Below, piece after piece: positions 19,038 through 29,000 of a stretch of DNA of 64,000 bases. The position numbers were made by a program, and so were the translations under genes. Source of the stretch: Megascapheus bottae. Lineage: Eukaryota > Chordata > Mammalia > Rodentia > Geomyidae. Numbering within the stretch: the stretch's first letter is position 1; each line of letters starts with the position of its first letter. A model generated the notes under the pieces. It had not been told where the DNA came from. It did not search any database and saw only the letters and a program-made list of their open reading frames with translations. The stretch is from positions 58,090,102 to 58,154,101 of the forward strand of contig JANJXV010000013.1 in assembly GCA_024803745.1 (NCBI GenBank), written 5' to 3'.

Positions 19038-21142
19038 TTAATCAAACAGGCCAAATCCCATGTCATCATCTGACTCCTCGGACTCTTCTTTCTTTTCGTC
19101 TTTCTTCTCTTCTGCTGTGGAAGGAAAAGAAAGCAGAATAAGAACTTCAACTGCCCAGAGATACCCAGGGCCAGGCAAGCAACCTGCCCACACACTTCCA
19201 CTTACCTGCAGCAGGGGCAGAACCAGCAGCAGGAGCTGCTGAGCCAGGTGCAGCAGAAGCAACTACAGCTCCACCAGCAGGCATACTGGCAAGCTTGCCA
19301 ACACCTACAGTAAGTAGGGAAATGAGAACAGAACATGTGGCCAGCCAAAAGGTTGGTCCAGAACAGAAATGACCCCAAGAAGCTGGGCACCGGTAGCTCA
19401 TGCCTATAATCCTAACTACTCAGAAGACCAAGATCTGAGGATTGTGGTTCAAAGCCAGCCCGGGCAGGAAAGTCTGTAAACCAGAAGTGGTGCTGTGGCT
19501 CAAGGGGAAGAGCACTATCCTTGAACCAAAGAGCTCAGGGACAGCACGTAGGCCCAGAGTTCAAGCCCCATGACCAATACCCCGCCCCCAACTAGGGTAC
19601 TCCTTCAACAATGTACCCCACACATAGGCACAACAACACTCTGTTGATAAGTCCTATGACATGCACCTCCAGGGCCTTCTTTCTTAACCTAAGTTTTAGA
19701 AAACACAGGAGGGGTCCGGAGTTTGGCCTAGGGGTAGAGTGCTTGCCTAGCATACACAAAGATCTGGGTTTGATTCCTTGGTACCATAAATTAAGAGTGG
19801 TATCCTCCCCATTCTTTTAGGACAGAGGCTGCTGTTGAAGTATGCCAATCTCTGACCACAATGGGGAGCTCATGAACAAGGCAGCTGGCTGGCTGCTACA
19901 TTCATAGGACACAGGACCTCAACAGCTCAAGCCTCAGGAGACCATCTGTCCAGCAGAAATGTTGGCAGGACCCTGTGGCCATCCCACCCTTAGTCCTACA
20001 CAGAAAGCATGTGAGCAATGCCCTAAGAGTCCTGAAAGTTGGGTGGCTAGGCCCCAATGAGGTCAGCATACAGTACTCACCACTTGTGCTTGATGTGTTC
20101 AGAAGTGCCCAAGCATGAGCAGAGATGCCCTGCTCACCTCCAGGGAGGCTTCTAGGGTACTCTGGTCCACAAGCGAAGCCTGGCAGGCCACGAGCTGGCC
20201 GGCAGGGATTAGGATGGACCATGAAATAAAAACCTTCGCCAAAACCAACTGACCTTGGGCGATGACATCTTCAATGTTCTTCCCATTCAACTCACTGATT
20301 ACCTGGAGCAGACAATCACAGGAAGCAGTTAGTCTCCAGTGTGCCCTGTGCTGAGGACAGAGCAGGAGGCTCTACACAGAGGAGGGAGCTGGAGTAACTG
20401 TGCAAGTCAGCCATTTAATGTGGGGATCAGAAACTAGATTCTGAGAATTAATATACATCAGAAAAGAGGCTTTCAAATTTGGTTGGGGGGCCGGGAGCAT
20501 GGCCTCGTGGTAGAATGTCACCAAGTATGCCACGGACACAGAAAAAGCCAGAAATGGTGCTGTGGTTCAGTGGAGTGGTAGCCTTGAGCAGGGAGGCTCA
20601 GGGATGTGCCCAGGGCCCGAGTTCAAGCCCCAGGACTGACAAAAATATTTTAAAGTGGAGGAAGAAAGCAGAATTAATTTTCCCTTCAGTTCTGGGGCTT
20701 GAACTCGGCCTGGGCACCTGAGCTTCTTTCTGCTCAAGGCTGGCACTCTTAATAACATGAACCGCCGCGCCATTTCTCGTCTATGTGGCAGTCAGGAGTC
20801 GAACCCAGGGCTTCATGTAAGTCGGGTAAGCACGCTAGCACTGAAGGCGCATTCCCGCACCCGAAGGGGCTTGTGTGTCCTTGTCTAGGACACGTTTTCA
20901 CCATACTAAATTACACGGCGCGGCTCCACGCAGGGCCTTGAGTCCCTCGTTTCGCCGTGATTTCAGGGCCCTCGCGCACGCGGGCCGGGGCGGGGTCTGC
21001 GGCGCTCGGGCGCGGGTACCTTGTTCAGCCGGTCGTCGTCCGCCTCGATGCCCACGCTGTCCAGGATCTTCTTGATGTCTTTGGCGCTGGGGGAGGAGTT
21101 GCCCCCGAGGGCGGCCAGCAGGTAGGAGGCGACGTAGCGCAT
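19038..21142 (-). CDS. RPLP2: RPLP2, 60S acidic ribosomal stalk protein P2
   Basis: Forms P1/P2 heterodimers on P0 in the ribosomal stalk and recruits elongation factors. Coding exons: 21020-21142, 20254-20302, 19206-19304, 19038-19114; phases close at 115 aa, the standard length. The N-terminal helical dimerisation domain (MRYVASYLLAALGG...) is followed by an Ala/Gly/Pro hinge (~70-90) and the acidic tail ending in the stalk signature SDDDMGFGLFD. A non-coding first exon (about 21308-21369) ends at GTGAGTG. Its 5' end fits a TOP start (CTTCCTTTCGCTC on the minus strand), implying mTOR/LARP1 translational control. The coding start is one base into exon 2 (CAG|CATG). An intron hosts a SNORA52-like snoRNA. 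Introns contain several SINEs. Confidence 0.99.
19378..19590 (+). mobile_element. B-type SINE in RPLP2 intron
   Basis: 'aagctgggcaccggtagctc ... ggttcaaagccagcccgggc ... gagttcaagccccatgacc'. Inserted antisense to RPLP2. Confidence 0.85.
19708..19800 (+). mobile_element. A-type SINE left monomer only
   Basis: 'gggtccggagtttggcctag ... tttgattccttggtaccata'; the right monomer is absent. Confidence 0.75.
20082..20220 (-). ncRNA. SNORA52: H/ACA box snoRNA, SNORA52-like
   Basis: On the minus strand a ~139-nt unit opens GGTCCATCCTAATCCCTGCC, whose GGTCC pairs with GGACC to close the first hairpin. An H box of form ANANNA (AGAGTA) follows, then a second hairpin, and it ends ...AGCACAAGT with ACA three bases from the 3' end. 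It lies in the RPLP2 intron, where human carries SNORA52 (~134 nt). H/ACA snoRNAs guide pseudouridylation. Identity rests on host gene, length and box layout; I did not align it. Confidence 0.8.
20486..20650 (+). mobile_element. A-type SINE, diverged
   Basis: 'gggccgggagcatggcctcgtgg ... ccgagttcaagccccaggac' in RPLP2 intron, with a shortened middle. Confidence 0.75.
20686..20868 (-). mobile_element. A-type SINE, diverged
   Basis: 'cagttctggggcttgaactc ... aggagtcgaacccagggctt ... cattcccgcaccc', opposite in orientation to the previous copy. Confidence 0.75.
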
Positions 21143-22060
21143 GCTGCGGCGGGGGAGACCGGCCGGGCGGCGTCACTGGGCGGCCCGCGGCCCCGCCAGG
21201 CCTCCGGCGCGCCTCGGGCCCCCGCGGAGGCCCCCAGCCCCCGCTCCCCGCCGCCCGACCCCGGCCCCAGCCCCAGCCCCGCGCCGGGCCCCACCCGCCA
21301 CACTCACGCGGCGGCGACCAGCAGGCCTCGAGCGTGCGACCTCGGCGGCGTCGGGGAGCGAAAGGAAGTCGTCCGCGCCAGGGGCGGGGGTTAACCGCTA
21401 CCCAGAAGCCTCCGGGACGCCCGGGGCGCCGCGTGCGGGCGCGCCTTGATGACGCGGGAGCCGCTCAGCCAATGACCGCGGGGCGGGAGCCCCGTCCCCG
21501 CCCTCAGGGCCCCGGGGAGGCGGGCCCGGGACGGGCTGGTCGGGCGTGGGGAGAGTGGACGCTCGAGTTCGCGTGGCAGGTAAACGCGCTCAGACCCGGC
21601 GCCTGGCCCCGGCCGCGCGCCGCCTACAGTTCCCGACCTGCCGCGCGGCCGGCGACCTCGAGTCCCGTGGTCCCCCGCCGCCGGAAGTGCGGGCGCGCCG
21701 CGTCCCGTGCGTGCTGCACGTGGGCGCGGGGCCGGGGGCCGTGCGGGGCCGGGGGCCGTGCGGGGCCGGTGACCGCGGTGACCGCGGGCCGCGCAGCCTG
21801 GCCAGCCCCTGGCGCGGGGCCCGGGCGCGGCGCGGGGTCCGGGCGCGGCGCAGGCCGGGCGCGGCGCAGGCCGGGCGGCCGCCCCACGTGCTGGCGCGCG
21901 GCCCTCCGCGCACGCTCTCGCCCTGCCCGGGAGCCGGCTCCCCGTGCCGGCCTGCGGTGGGGGGGGCGTGCCCTCTGGGCCGGGTGCCGTTCCCGAGCTC
22001 GCTCCAGGCTAGCGCGCCTGCACCGTGAGCCGCATCTCCACTGCCTGTGTTCTGGTGGTT
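20950..22060. promoter_or_regulatory. CpG island with probable bidirectional RPLP2/PIDD1 promoter
   Basis: RPLP2 appears to start near 21369 going left. About 120 bases to the right begins a candidate non-coding PIDD1 first exon ending at 'gcgtggcag|gtaaacg' (donor about 21579). Human RPLP2 and PIDD1 are likewise head-to-head within about 0.2 kb. The island is TATA-less with many GC boxes. The PIDD1 exon is inferred. Confidence 0.65.
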
Positions 22061-22084
22061 AACCGGAGATGAGAGTCTCAGTCT

Positions 22085-22240
22085 GGGGCCGGAGCCTGGC
22101 CTAGTGGTACGGTGCCTGCCTAGCATGCACGAAGACCCGGGTTCGATTCCTCGGTATCCCATGCATAGAAAAAAAAAAAGCCGGAAGTGGTGCTGAGGCT
22201 CAAGTGGTAGAGCTCTAAAAAAGAAAACAAAAGAAAAGAG
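22085..22240 (+). mobile_element. A-type SINE, right monomer truncated
   Basis: 'ggggccggagcctggcctagtgg ... gggttcgattcctcggtatc', then only the first ~40 bases of the right monomer and an A-rich end. Confidence 0.8.
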
Positions 22241-22340
22241 TCTCAGACTTTCCTGCTCGGACTGGCCTTGAACGGATATCCTCAGATATCAGCCCCCTGG
22301 GCAGCTAGGATTACCGGTGTGAGCCGCCAGCACTGGCAGC
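22241..22340 (-). mobile_element. B-type SINE left fragment
   Basis: 'gagtctcagactttcctgctcgg ... agctaggattaccggtgtga', abutting the previous element. Confidence 0.6.
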
Positions 22341-22942
22341 TTTTGTCCTTGTTGGAGGAAGTTGGAGCCGTAGGGTTACTGGACCCTTTAATCTGGATTG
22401 TTCTGCAAGGGGGTGACTGAGCCTAAAGCTGAGTCGTGGCCCTGCCAAGATTCATCATGCCAAAGAACAGAAGCTTGCAGGGGATGGGTTCTACAGGCCA
22501 TGCCAGACTGGTTCCAAGTGTAGCATACGTGCTTCTCTGCATGTGTGTAGTGCATCACATGCCTGTTTGTGAGCCCACACTTATTCCCCAGTGTCACAGT
22601 CGTTATTTTAAGAGTACTGTTCAAGGGCTTGCAGATTATGCAACCCATTATGAAACTGCAGTTAGGTTCTTGGCCCAAACTCCTGTTCCTCCACATGCCA
22701 GAACTAACTGACCACAGTACCAACGGATGTAGGTATGGATTGGTCAGGCACCAGGGAAACTAATAACTGCTCTAGAGTCAGATCTGAGGATCTAAGCCAG
22801 GTAGGACGAATCTTTGAGACACAACCTTAAATTGTCAAAAGTAATTTCTGCTAAGTGTAGGCTAGGTTCAAGTGGTAGCTCCAGATAGGAGAGAATGTTA
22901 GGATTTTAAGCCCCAGCACCACACAAAAATAGTCAAGGATAG

Positions 22943-23128
22943 GGACCAGGAGTTTGGCCTAGTGGTAGAGTACTTGCCTAGCATGCACTAAGATCCAAGT
23001 TTGATTCCTTGGTACCACATACATAGAAAAAAGTGATGCTGTGACTCAAGTGGTAGAGCTCTAGCCTTGAGAAAGTCCAAGGACAGTGCTTAGGCCCTGA
23101 GTTCAAGCCCCTGGCAAAAAATAAAGTC
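22943..23128 (+). mobile_element. A-type SINE
   Basis: 'gggaccaggagtttggcctag ... gagttcaagcccctggcaaa', short A-tail. Confidence 0.85.
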
Positions 23129-23794
23129 AAGGGCAGAAAGGAGATGGTTTTTGTTACTGTTTTCTTTGTTTTTGTTCAATACTGGGGTTTAAACTTCTTG
23201 GCCTTGGCTACTCAGCCTCTTGAGTAGCCAGGTGCTATGTCTTGGCACTCAGCCAGAGAAAGAAGGCTTACTATGTGGCACAGACATGCTATAGAAAGAC
23301 AGCACTTCAGGTCTCCAGCCATTTTCCACGTAATAACTTGAGTATAATTAGTTTTGGTAGTAGGCATGCATGGAGTCAATTTGGCCTGACAGGTGGTCTG
23401 TCCTGAGAAGGAACTCTTGTTCCTTTAGAGGTAGTTCTAGTTCCTAATCATAAATACGTTACCAGTCAGGTTCATCCAGTTCAATCCTGTGTTCCCCGGA
23501 ACCCAAGCTGACTGCAAAATCACTGCAGAAAGATGGTTTAACTAAGACACATCAAAAATAAAGGCAGGGTTACTCAGTATTTCTCCTTTTAGTCAGTTTG
23601 TAGGCAAAAGCAGTTTCCCACCTCTGAACTTTATCATCCTAAACTGAAATTAAACCTAGTGAATAATAAATATCCCGGTCCTTGCCTGGCTACTACAATT
23701 CTACTTTGTTTCTTCTTGTTTTGTTTTCCTAGTCCTAAGGCTTGAATCCACAGCCTGAGCACTGTCCACTTGAGTCACAGCACCAGTTTTCTTT

Positions 23795-23985
23795 TTTGCC
23801 AGTCCTGGGGCTTCAGTTCAAGGCCTGAGCACTGTCCTTGGGCTCTCTCAAGGCTAGAGCTCTACCACTTGAGCCACAGTACCCCTTCTGGCTTTTTCTG
23901 TTTCTGGTACTGAGGAATCAAACCCTGACTTTTGTGCCTGCTAGGCAAGCATTCTACCACTAGGCCAAACTCCCATCCTGATTTC
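23795..23985 (-). mobile_element. A-type SINE
   Basis: 'tttgccagtcctggggcttc ... ctaggccaaactcccatcc'. Confidence 0.85.
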
Positions 23986-24054
23986 TGGCTTTTTCTATGT
24001 ATGTGGTACTCAAATCTGTGTCTCCTGGGCCTCCCCCTCCACATTTTATTTTTT

Positions 24055-24370
24055 GCTTCTTCTGGGGCTTGAACTCAGTGGTGCCTGGGCACTGTCCTTG
24101 GACACTTTGCTCGAGGCTAGCACTCTGCTACTTGAGCCACAATGCTACATTTGGCTTTTTCTGTGTATCTGGTTTCCAGGAATCAAATGCAGGGCTTTGT
24201 GCATGCTAGGCAAACACTCTACCACTAGGCTACGCTCCAGCCTCAATTCGTTGTTTCTTTTTTCTTTCTCTTTTTTTCTTTTTTTTGCCAGTCCTGGGAA
24301 TCGAACCCGGGTCTTCATGCATGCTAGGCAAGCACTTTAACCACTAGGCTAAACTCCCGGCCCTTTTTTT
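24055..24370 (-). mobile_element. A-type SINE plus a left-monomer copy
   Basis: A diverged full copy (24055-24245, ending 'ctaggctacgctccagcc') is followed by a young left-monomer-only copy (24280-24368, 'gccagtcctgggaatcgaac ... taaactcccggccc'). Confidence 0.75.
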
Positions 24371-24384
24371 CTTTTTTTTAGCTC

Positions 24385-24730
24385 TTTTCTTTTTTATGTA
24401 GGTCATGGGACTTGGACTCTTGGCCTGGGCGCTGTCCCTGAGCTCTTCAGCTCAAGGCTACCACCCTACCCCTTGAGCCACAGCGCCACTTCTGGTTTTC
24501 TGATGATTAATTGGAGATACAGCTGGCTTTGAACTGAAAGCCTCAGCTCTCAGCCTCCTGAGTGGCTAGGATTGCAGGGGTGATCCACTGCGCCCTGCTC
24601 TACTTTGGAAGACTTTTTTCTTCTTTTTGTCAGTTCTGTGCTCCTTTTGCTCAAGTCTAGCACTCTATCGTTTGAGCTACAGCTCCACTTCTAGCTTTTT
24701 GGGTGCTTAGTTGGAGATGAGTCTCGTGGA
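24385..24730 (-). mobile_element. B-type SINE and a further SINE fragment
   Basis: 'ggtcatgggacttggactct ... cctgagtggctaggattgcag' to 24600, then a second, partial reverse copy to about 24730. Confidence 0.65.
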
Positions 24731-24734
24731 GGAA

Positions 24735-24850
24735 GAGGTGCTGTGTCTCAAGTGGTAGAGCGCTAGCCTTGAGCTGAAGAGCTCAGGAAGAGTACCCAGG
24801 CCCAGAGTTCAAGCCCCACTTCTGACAAAACAACAACAACAAAAAAAACC
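24735..24850 (+). mobile_element. SINE right monomer
   Basis: 'gaggtgctgtgtctcaagtgg ... gagttcaagccccacttctgac' followed by (AAC)n/A tail. No left part is attached, so the right monomer can exist alone or was cut. Confidence 0.65.
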
Positions 24851-24861
24851 TGGGGGGTGGG

Positions 24862-25062
24862 GTGGCCAGGAGTTTGGCCTAGAGTTAGAGTGCTTGCCTA
24901 GTATGCACAAAGACCTGGGTTGATTCCTCAGTACCACACACATGGGAAAAGCCGGAAGTGGTGCTGTGGCTCATGTGGTAGAGCTCTAGCCTTGAGAAAC
25001 CCCAAAGACAGTGTTCAGGCCCGGAGTTCAAGGCCCAGGACTGGCAAAAATAAATAAATAAA
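24862..25062 (+). mobile_element. A-type SINE
   Basis: 'ggccaggagtttggcctaga ... gagttcaaggcccaggac' with an (AAAT)n tail. Confidence 0.9.
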
Positions 25063-25074
25063 CAAAAGTTTCAT

Positions 25075-25165
25075 GGAGACTTTTCAGCTTTTCAGCCTGA
25101 ACTGTGATCCTCAGATCGCAGCCTTCTGAATAGCTGGGAGTACAGGTGCTCGCCACTGGCCCCTG
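25075..25165 (-). mobile_element. B-type SINE left fragment
   Basis: 'catggagacttttcagctt ... gatcctcagatcgcagcctt ... agctgggagtacaggtgctc'. Confidence 0.55.
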
Positions 25166-25389
25166 GTTCTTTCTAAGAGGTGACTACGTAGTCACGTGGT
25201 ATCCTGTGTTTGTCCTTGTCATTTGTGGGGCTTGAACTCTGCCGCTTTGTACCACTTTGAGGCGCGGTGCCACTTCCTGTCGGTCTGGGTTTATTACGTA
25301 TCTCCAACCTTCCCCATTTTGAAGTGTGTCAGAGTGTCACTTCTCTTCTGGGCGTAGGTGACCCTGGCTGAGGTCGGGATCGCAGTCCC

Positions 25390-25740
25390 AGCCCGTGAGG
25401 AGAGGCTGTGACAGCGCCGAGCCCCGCCGGCTGGAGCTGAGGTCTTTCTCCAGGCGGCGGCGCAGGACCCTCGGCACGGCTGGCTCTGGCCTGGGCCTCG
25501 GAAGCAGGATTCGGGGCGCGAGCACCTGCGCCCGGCGCCTCCTTCCCGAGCCGGGGCCCCGGGCGAGCGCGCGGGGCGGGGCGGGGCGGGGCCCCCAGCT
25601 GTCCCCCCAGCTGTCCCCCCAGCTGCCCCTCCCCCCGGAAGCGCGCAGCGCCTCCGCCTCGGCGGGAACCGGCGCGGGAACGGGCGCCCGGGACCTCCGC
25701 CCCGGGCCTCACCGCCGGCCACCGCCGGCCATGTGGAGGG
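25390..25740 (+). promoter_or_regulatory. Second CpG island before the PIDD1 coding start
   Basis: CpG-dense with a GC-box run 'ggggcggggcggggcgggg' (~25575) and 'cagctgtcccc' triplicated at 25600-25630. It could be an alternative PIDD1 promoter 300-600 bases upstream of the ATG. Confidence 0.45.
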
Positions 25741-26003
25741 CCCAGGGTGGGCAGCGGCCACCTGGCCAGATTCCAGAATCAGGACGCGAAGCCTGCTTCG
25801 GTTCCCAGGCTCCGCGCCCCTCCCAGCCAGGCCCCACCCCGTCCTGTCCAGGCCCTGAGCTCTGCATCTGAGGGCTGGAGCGGGGCTTCCAGCCCCCACT
25901 CACCCCCCACCCTCCCCGCCTCTGCAGCCTCCCAGGGTCCTGCCCGAACTGGCCTGCCTGGCGAGCTGGGACATGCCTGGCCCCCGAGGACACGTGGAGG
26001 GTG

Positions 26004-29000
26004 ATGGATGCAGTGTCAGAGGAAGCTGCAGCTGCAGCAGCAGAAGATGCAGCCGAGGCTCATCCTGGGGCACTGCCTCTCCTCCCTGGGAGTCAGCTGA
26101 ACTTGAGCCTGTACCCTGGGGGCTGCCACAGACTGCTGGACCTGTGTGTCCAGCACCCCCTGCCGCTGCTGCAGGTGGAGTTCTTGAGGCTGAGTACCCA
26201 CGAGGACCCTGGGCTGCTGGAGGCCACCTTGGCTCGGGTGCCCTGGAGTCTGCTGCTGCACCTCCGCTCCCTGGTCCTCAAAGGTGAGAGCCCTGCCCTG
26301 CTCTAGACCCATCTCTGGCTCTGCCCTGCCCCTGCTTCTTGGTCCACAAGGCAGTGCCAGTCACAGGACTAGTTCCTGGCTTTTCCGCCTTGCTCTGAGG
26401 CGTGGCCCCCTTCTGCTCCCACTTCTTGTCCACAGCCCAGTCACCTTTCTCCTCACACTGGGGCTGGCTGGTCCCTGGCTTCCAGCCTGGGGCTTCTTGA
26501 CCTCCATCTCTGTTTCCCCTTCATTGGCCTCTCCATCGTCTCCCTATCTGTTGCTGGGGGGAGGGGGAAGGGGGAGGTAGAGAGGTAGACCAAATCACAT
26601 GCTGTCCCAGCAGCTTTCGAGTGCTGACAGAGCCCAGCCAGGACCCTGACTCGTAAAAGCTATGTCTGTTTCTCTCACTTCTAGGAGGGCAAAACCGGGG
26701 GCCCCTGGGCGCCTGCCTCCGAGGTGCCTTGACCACACTGCCTGCCGGTCTGTGTGGCCTGGCTTGCCTGGCCCACCTGGACCTGAGCTTCAACAGGTTG
26801 GAGGCCCTGCCATCCTGTGTCCTGCAGCTGCACAGCCTGGACACACTGCTGCTCTCCCACAACCGCCTGTCAGAGCTGCCGGAGGCTCTGGGGGCCCTCC
26901 CCACCCTCACGTTCCTCGCCGTGACCCACAACCGCCTGCAGAGGCTACCCGGAGCGCTAGGCTCCATCTCTACTTTGCAGCGCCTCGATCTCTCCAAGAA
27001 TCTTCTGGACACTGTGCCCCCTGAGATCGGAGGACTGAGCAGCCTCTGTGAGCTCAATCTGGCCTCCAACCAACTGCGGAGCCTCCCAGCCTCCCTTGGT
27101 GAGTGGCAGCTGGACTCTACTGCAGGAGGGTTCAGGGACAGGCCCGAGGGCCAGCTCAGGCTGTCGCTCCTGTCGGGAGACTTGGGGCTCTGGCCTCTCC
27201 TCTTCCCTAGGGCCCCTGCACCTGTAAGCTTGGCCTTTGAGACTTCTTTCCTTCAAGCCTACCCCTTGGCTGCCCTCCCTGGCTCCGAGGCTTCACTTGC
27301 AGCTCTGTCCACCAGTTGGCAGAGTCTTCTCAAGAGTCTGAAGCACGAGTGTCCTGTCGTGGTGGCTCTGAGCCGTTCTGTGCCAGCCCTAAGCCTAGGC
27401 CGGTGCCTGCCCACAGCTGGGCTCCGGTGCCCTGTCGTGGTGGCTCTGAGCCGTTCTCTGCCAGCCCTGAGCCTAGGCCGGTGCCTGCCCACAGCTGGGC
27501 TCCGGTGCCCTTTCGTGGTGGCTCCGAGCCGTTCTCTGCCAGCCCTGAGCCTAGGCCGGTGCCTGCCCACAGCTGGGCTCCGGTGCCCTGTCGTGGTGGC
27601 TCCGAGCCGTTCTCTGCCAGCCCTGAGCCTAGGCCGGTGCCTGCCCACAGCTGGGCTCCGGTGCCCTGTCGTGGTGGCTCCGAGCCGTTCTCTGCCAGCC
27701 CTGAGCCTAGGCCGGTGCCTGCCCACAGCTGGGCTCCGGTGCCCTGTCGTGGTGGCTCCGAGCCGTTCTCTGCCAGCCCTGAGCCTAGGCCGGTGCCTGC
27801 CCACAGCTGGGCTCCGGTGCCCTGTCGTGGTGGCTCTGAGCCGTTCTGTGCCAGCCCTGAGCCTAGGCCGGTGCCTGCCCACAGCTGGGCTCCGGTGCCC
27901 TGTCGTGGTGGCTCTGAGCCGTTCTCTGCCAGCCCTGAGCCTAGGCCGGTGCCTGCCCACAGCTGGGCTCCGGTGCCCTGTCGTGGTGGCTCTGAGCCGT
28001 TCTGTGCCAGCCCTGAGCCTAGGCCGGTGCCTGCCCACAGCTGGGCTCCGGTGCCCTGTCGTGGTGGCTCCGAGCCGTTCTCTGCCAGCCCTGAGCCTAG
28101 GCCGGTGCCTGCCCACAGCTGGGCTCCGGTGCCCTTTCGTGGTGGCTCTGAGCCGTTCTCTGCCAGCCCTAAGCCTAGGCCGGTGCCTGCCCACAGCTGG
28201 GCTCCGGTGCCTGCGTCTGCTTGTTCTGCACAGCAACCTTCTGACCTCAGTGCCTGTGGGTCTGGCCCGCCTCCCCCTGCTCACACGCCTCGACCTGAGG
28301 GACAACCAGCTCCGAGACTTGCCCCCTGAGCTTCTAGACGCCCCTTTTGTACGCTTGCAGGGGAACCCTCTTGGAGGGACATCCCCAAACCCCAGGACAC
28401 CCCCAGGTAGGTGGGAGTATGGGCAGGCTTTGGGGAGGGACCTGGCACTGTCGACATTCCAACCCCTCCACCTTCCCTTGCACAGCTGCACCCCAGGATC
28501 CAGAAATGCCTCGACTCTTCCTGACCTCAGATTTAGACAGGTATGACAAGGAAGGGGGCTGCAGATGTGCCCCCCCCCCGTGACCTTGGAGACACCAGAC
28601 AACACACCTCTGCCTCAGCCCCTCCACACGCCAGTGTCTGTGCTCACACCACCCTCTTCCTCAGCCCCTCCACACGCCATGTCTGTGCTCACACCACCCT
28701 CTTCCTCAGCCCCTCCACACGCCATGTCTGTGCTCACACCACCCTCTTCCTCAGCCCCTCCACACGCCATGTCTGTGCTCACACCACCCTCTTCCTCAGC
28801 CCCTCCACACGCCATGTCTGTGCTCACACCACCCTCTGCCTCAGCCCCTCCACACGCCATGTCTGTGCTCACACCACCCTCTTCCTCAGCCCCTCCACAC
28901 GCCATGTCTGTGCTCACACCACCCTCTTCCTCAGCCCCTCCACACGCCAGTGTCTGTGCTCACACCACCCTCTTCCTCAGCCCCTCCACACGCCATGTCT

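Larger units (their letters stand above)
21371..26003. other. Probable PIDD1 intron 1 / upstream region
   Basis: If PIDD1 transcription starts near 21.5 kb, this 4.4 kb is its first intron, with the coding exon beginning at an acceptor near 25927 ('cctctgcag'). Apart from about ten SINE pieces and two CpG islands (to 22060 and 25390-25740), the stretches 22345-22940, 23130-23790 and 25165-25390 hold nothing recognisable. Confidence 0.6.

Noticed and set aside
27259..28605. 448-codon minus-strand Arg-rich frame
   Set aside because: Antisense of the 78-bp repeat; openness follows from the repeat having no stop in that frame.
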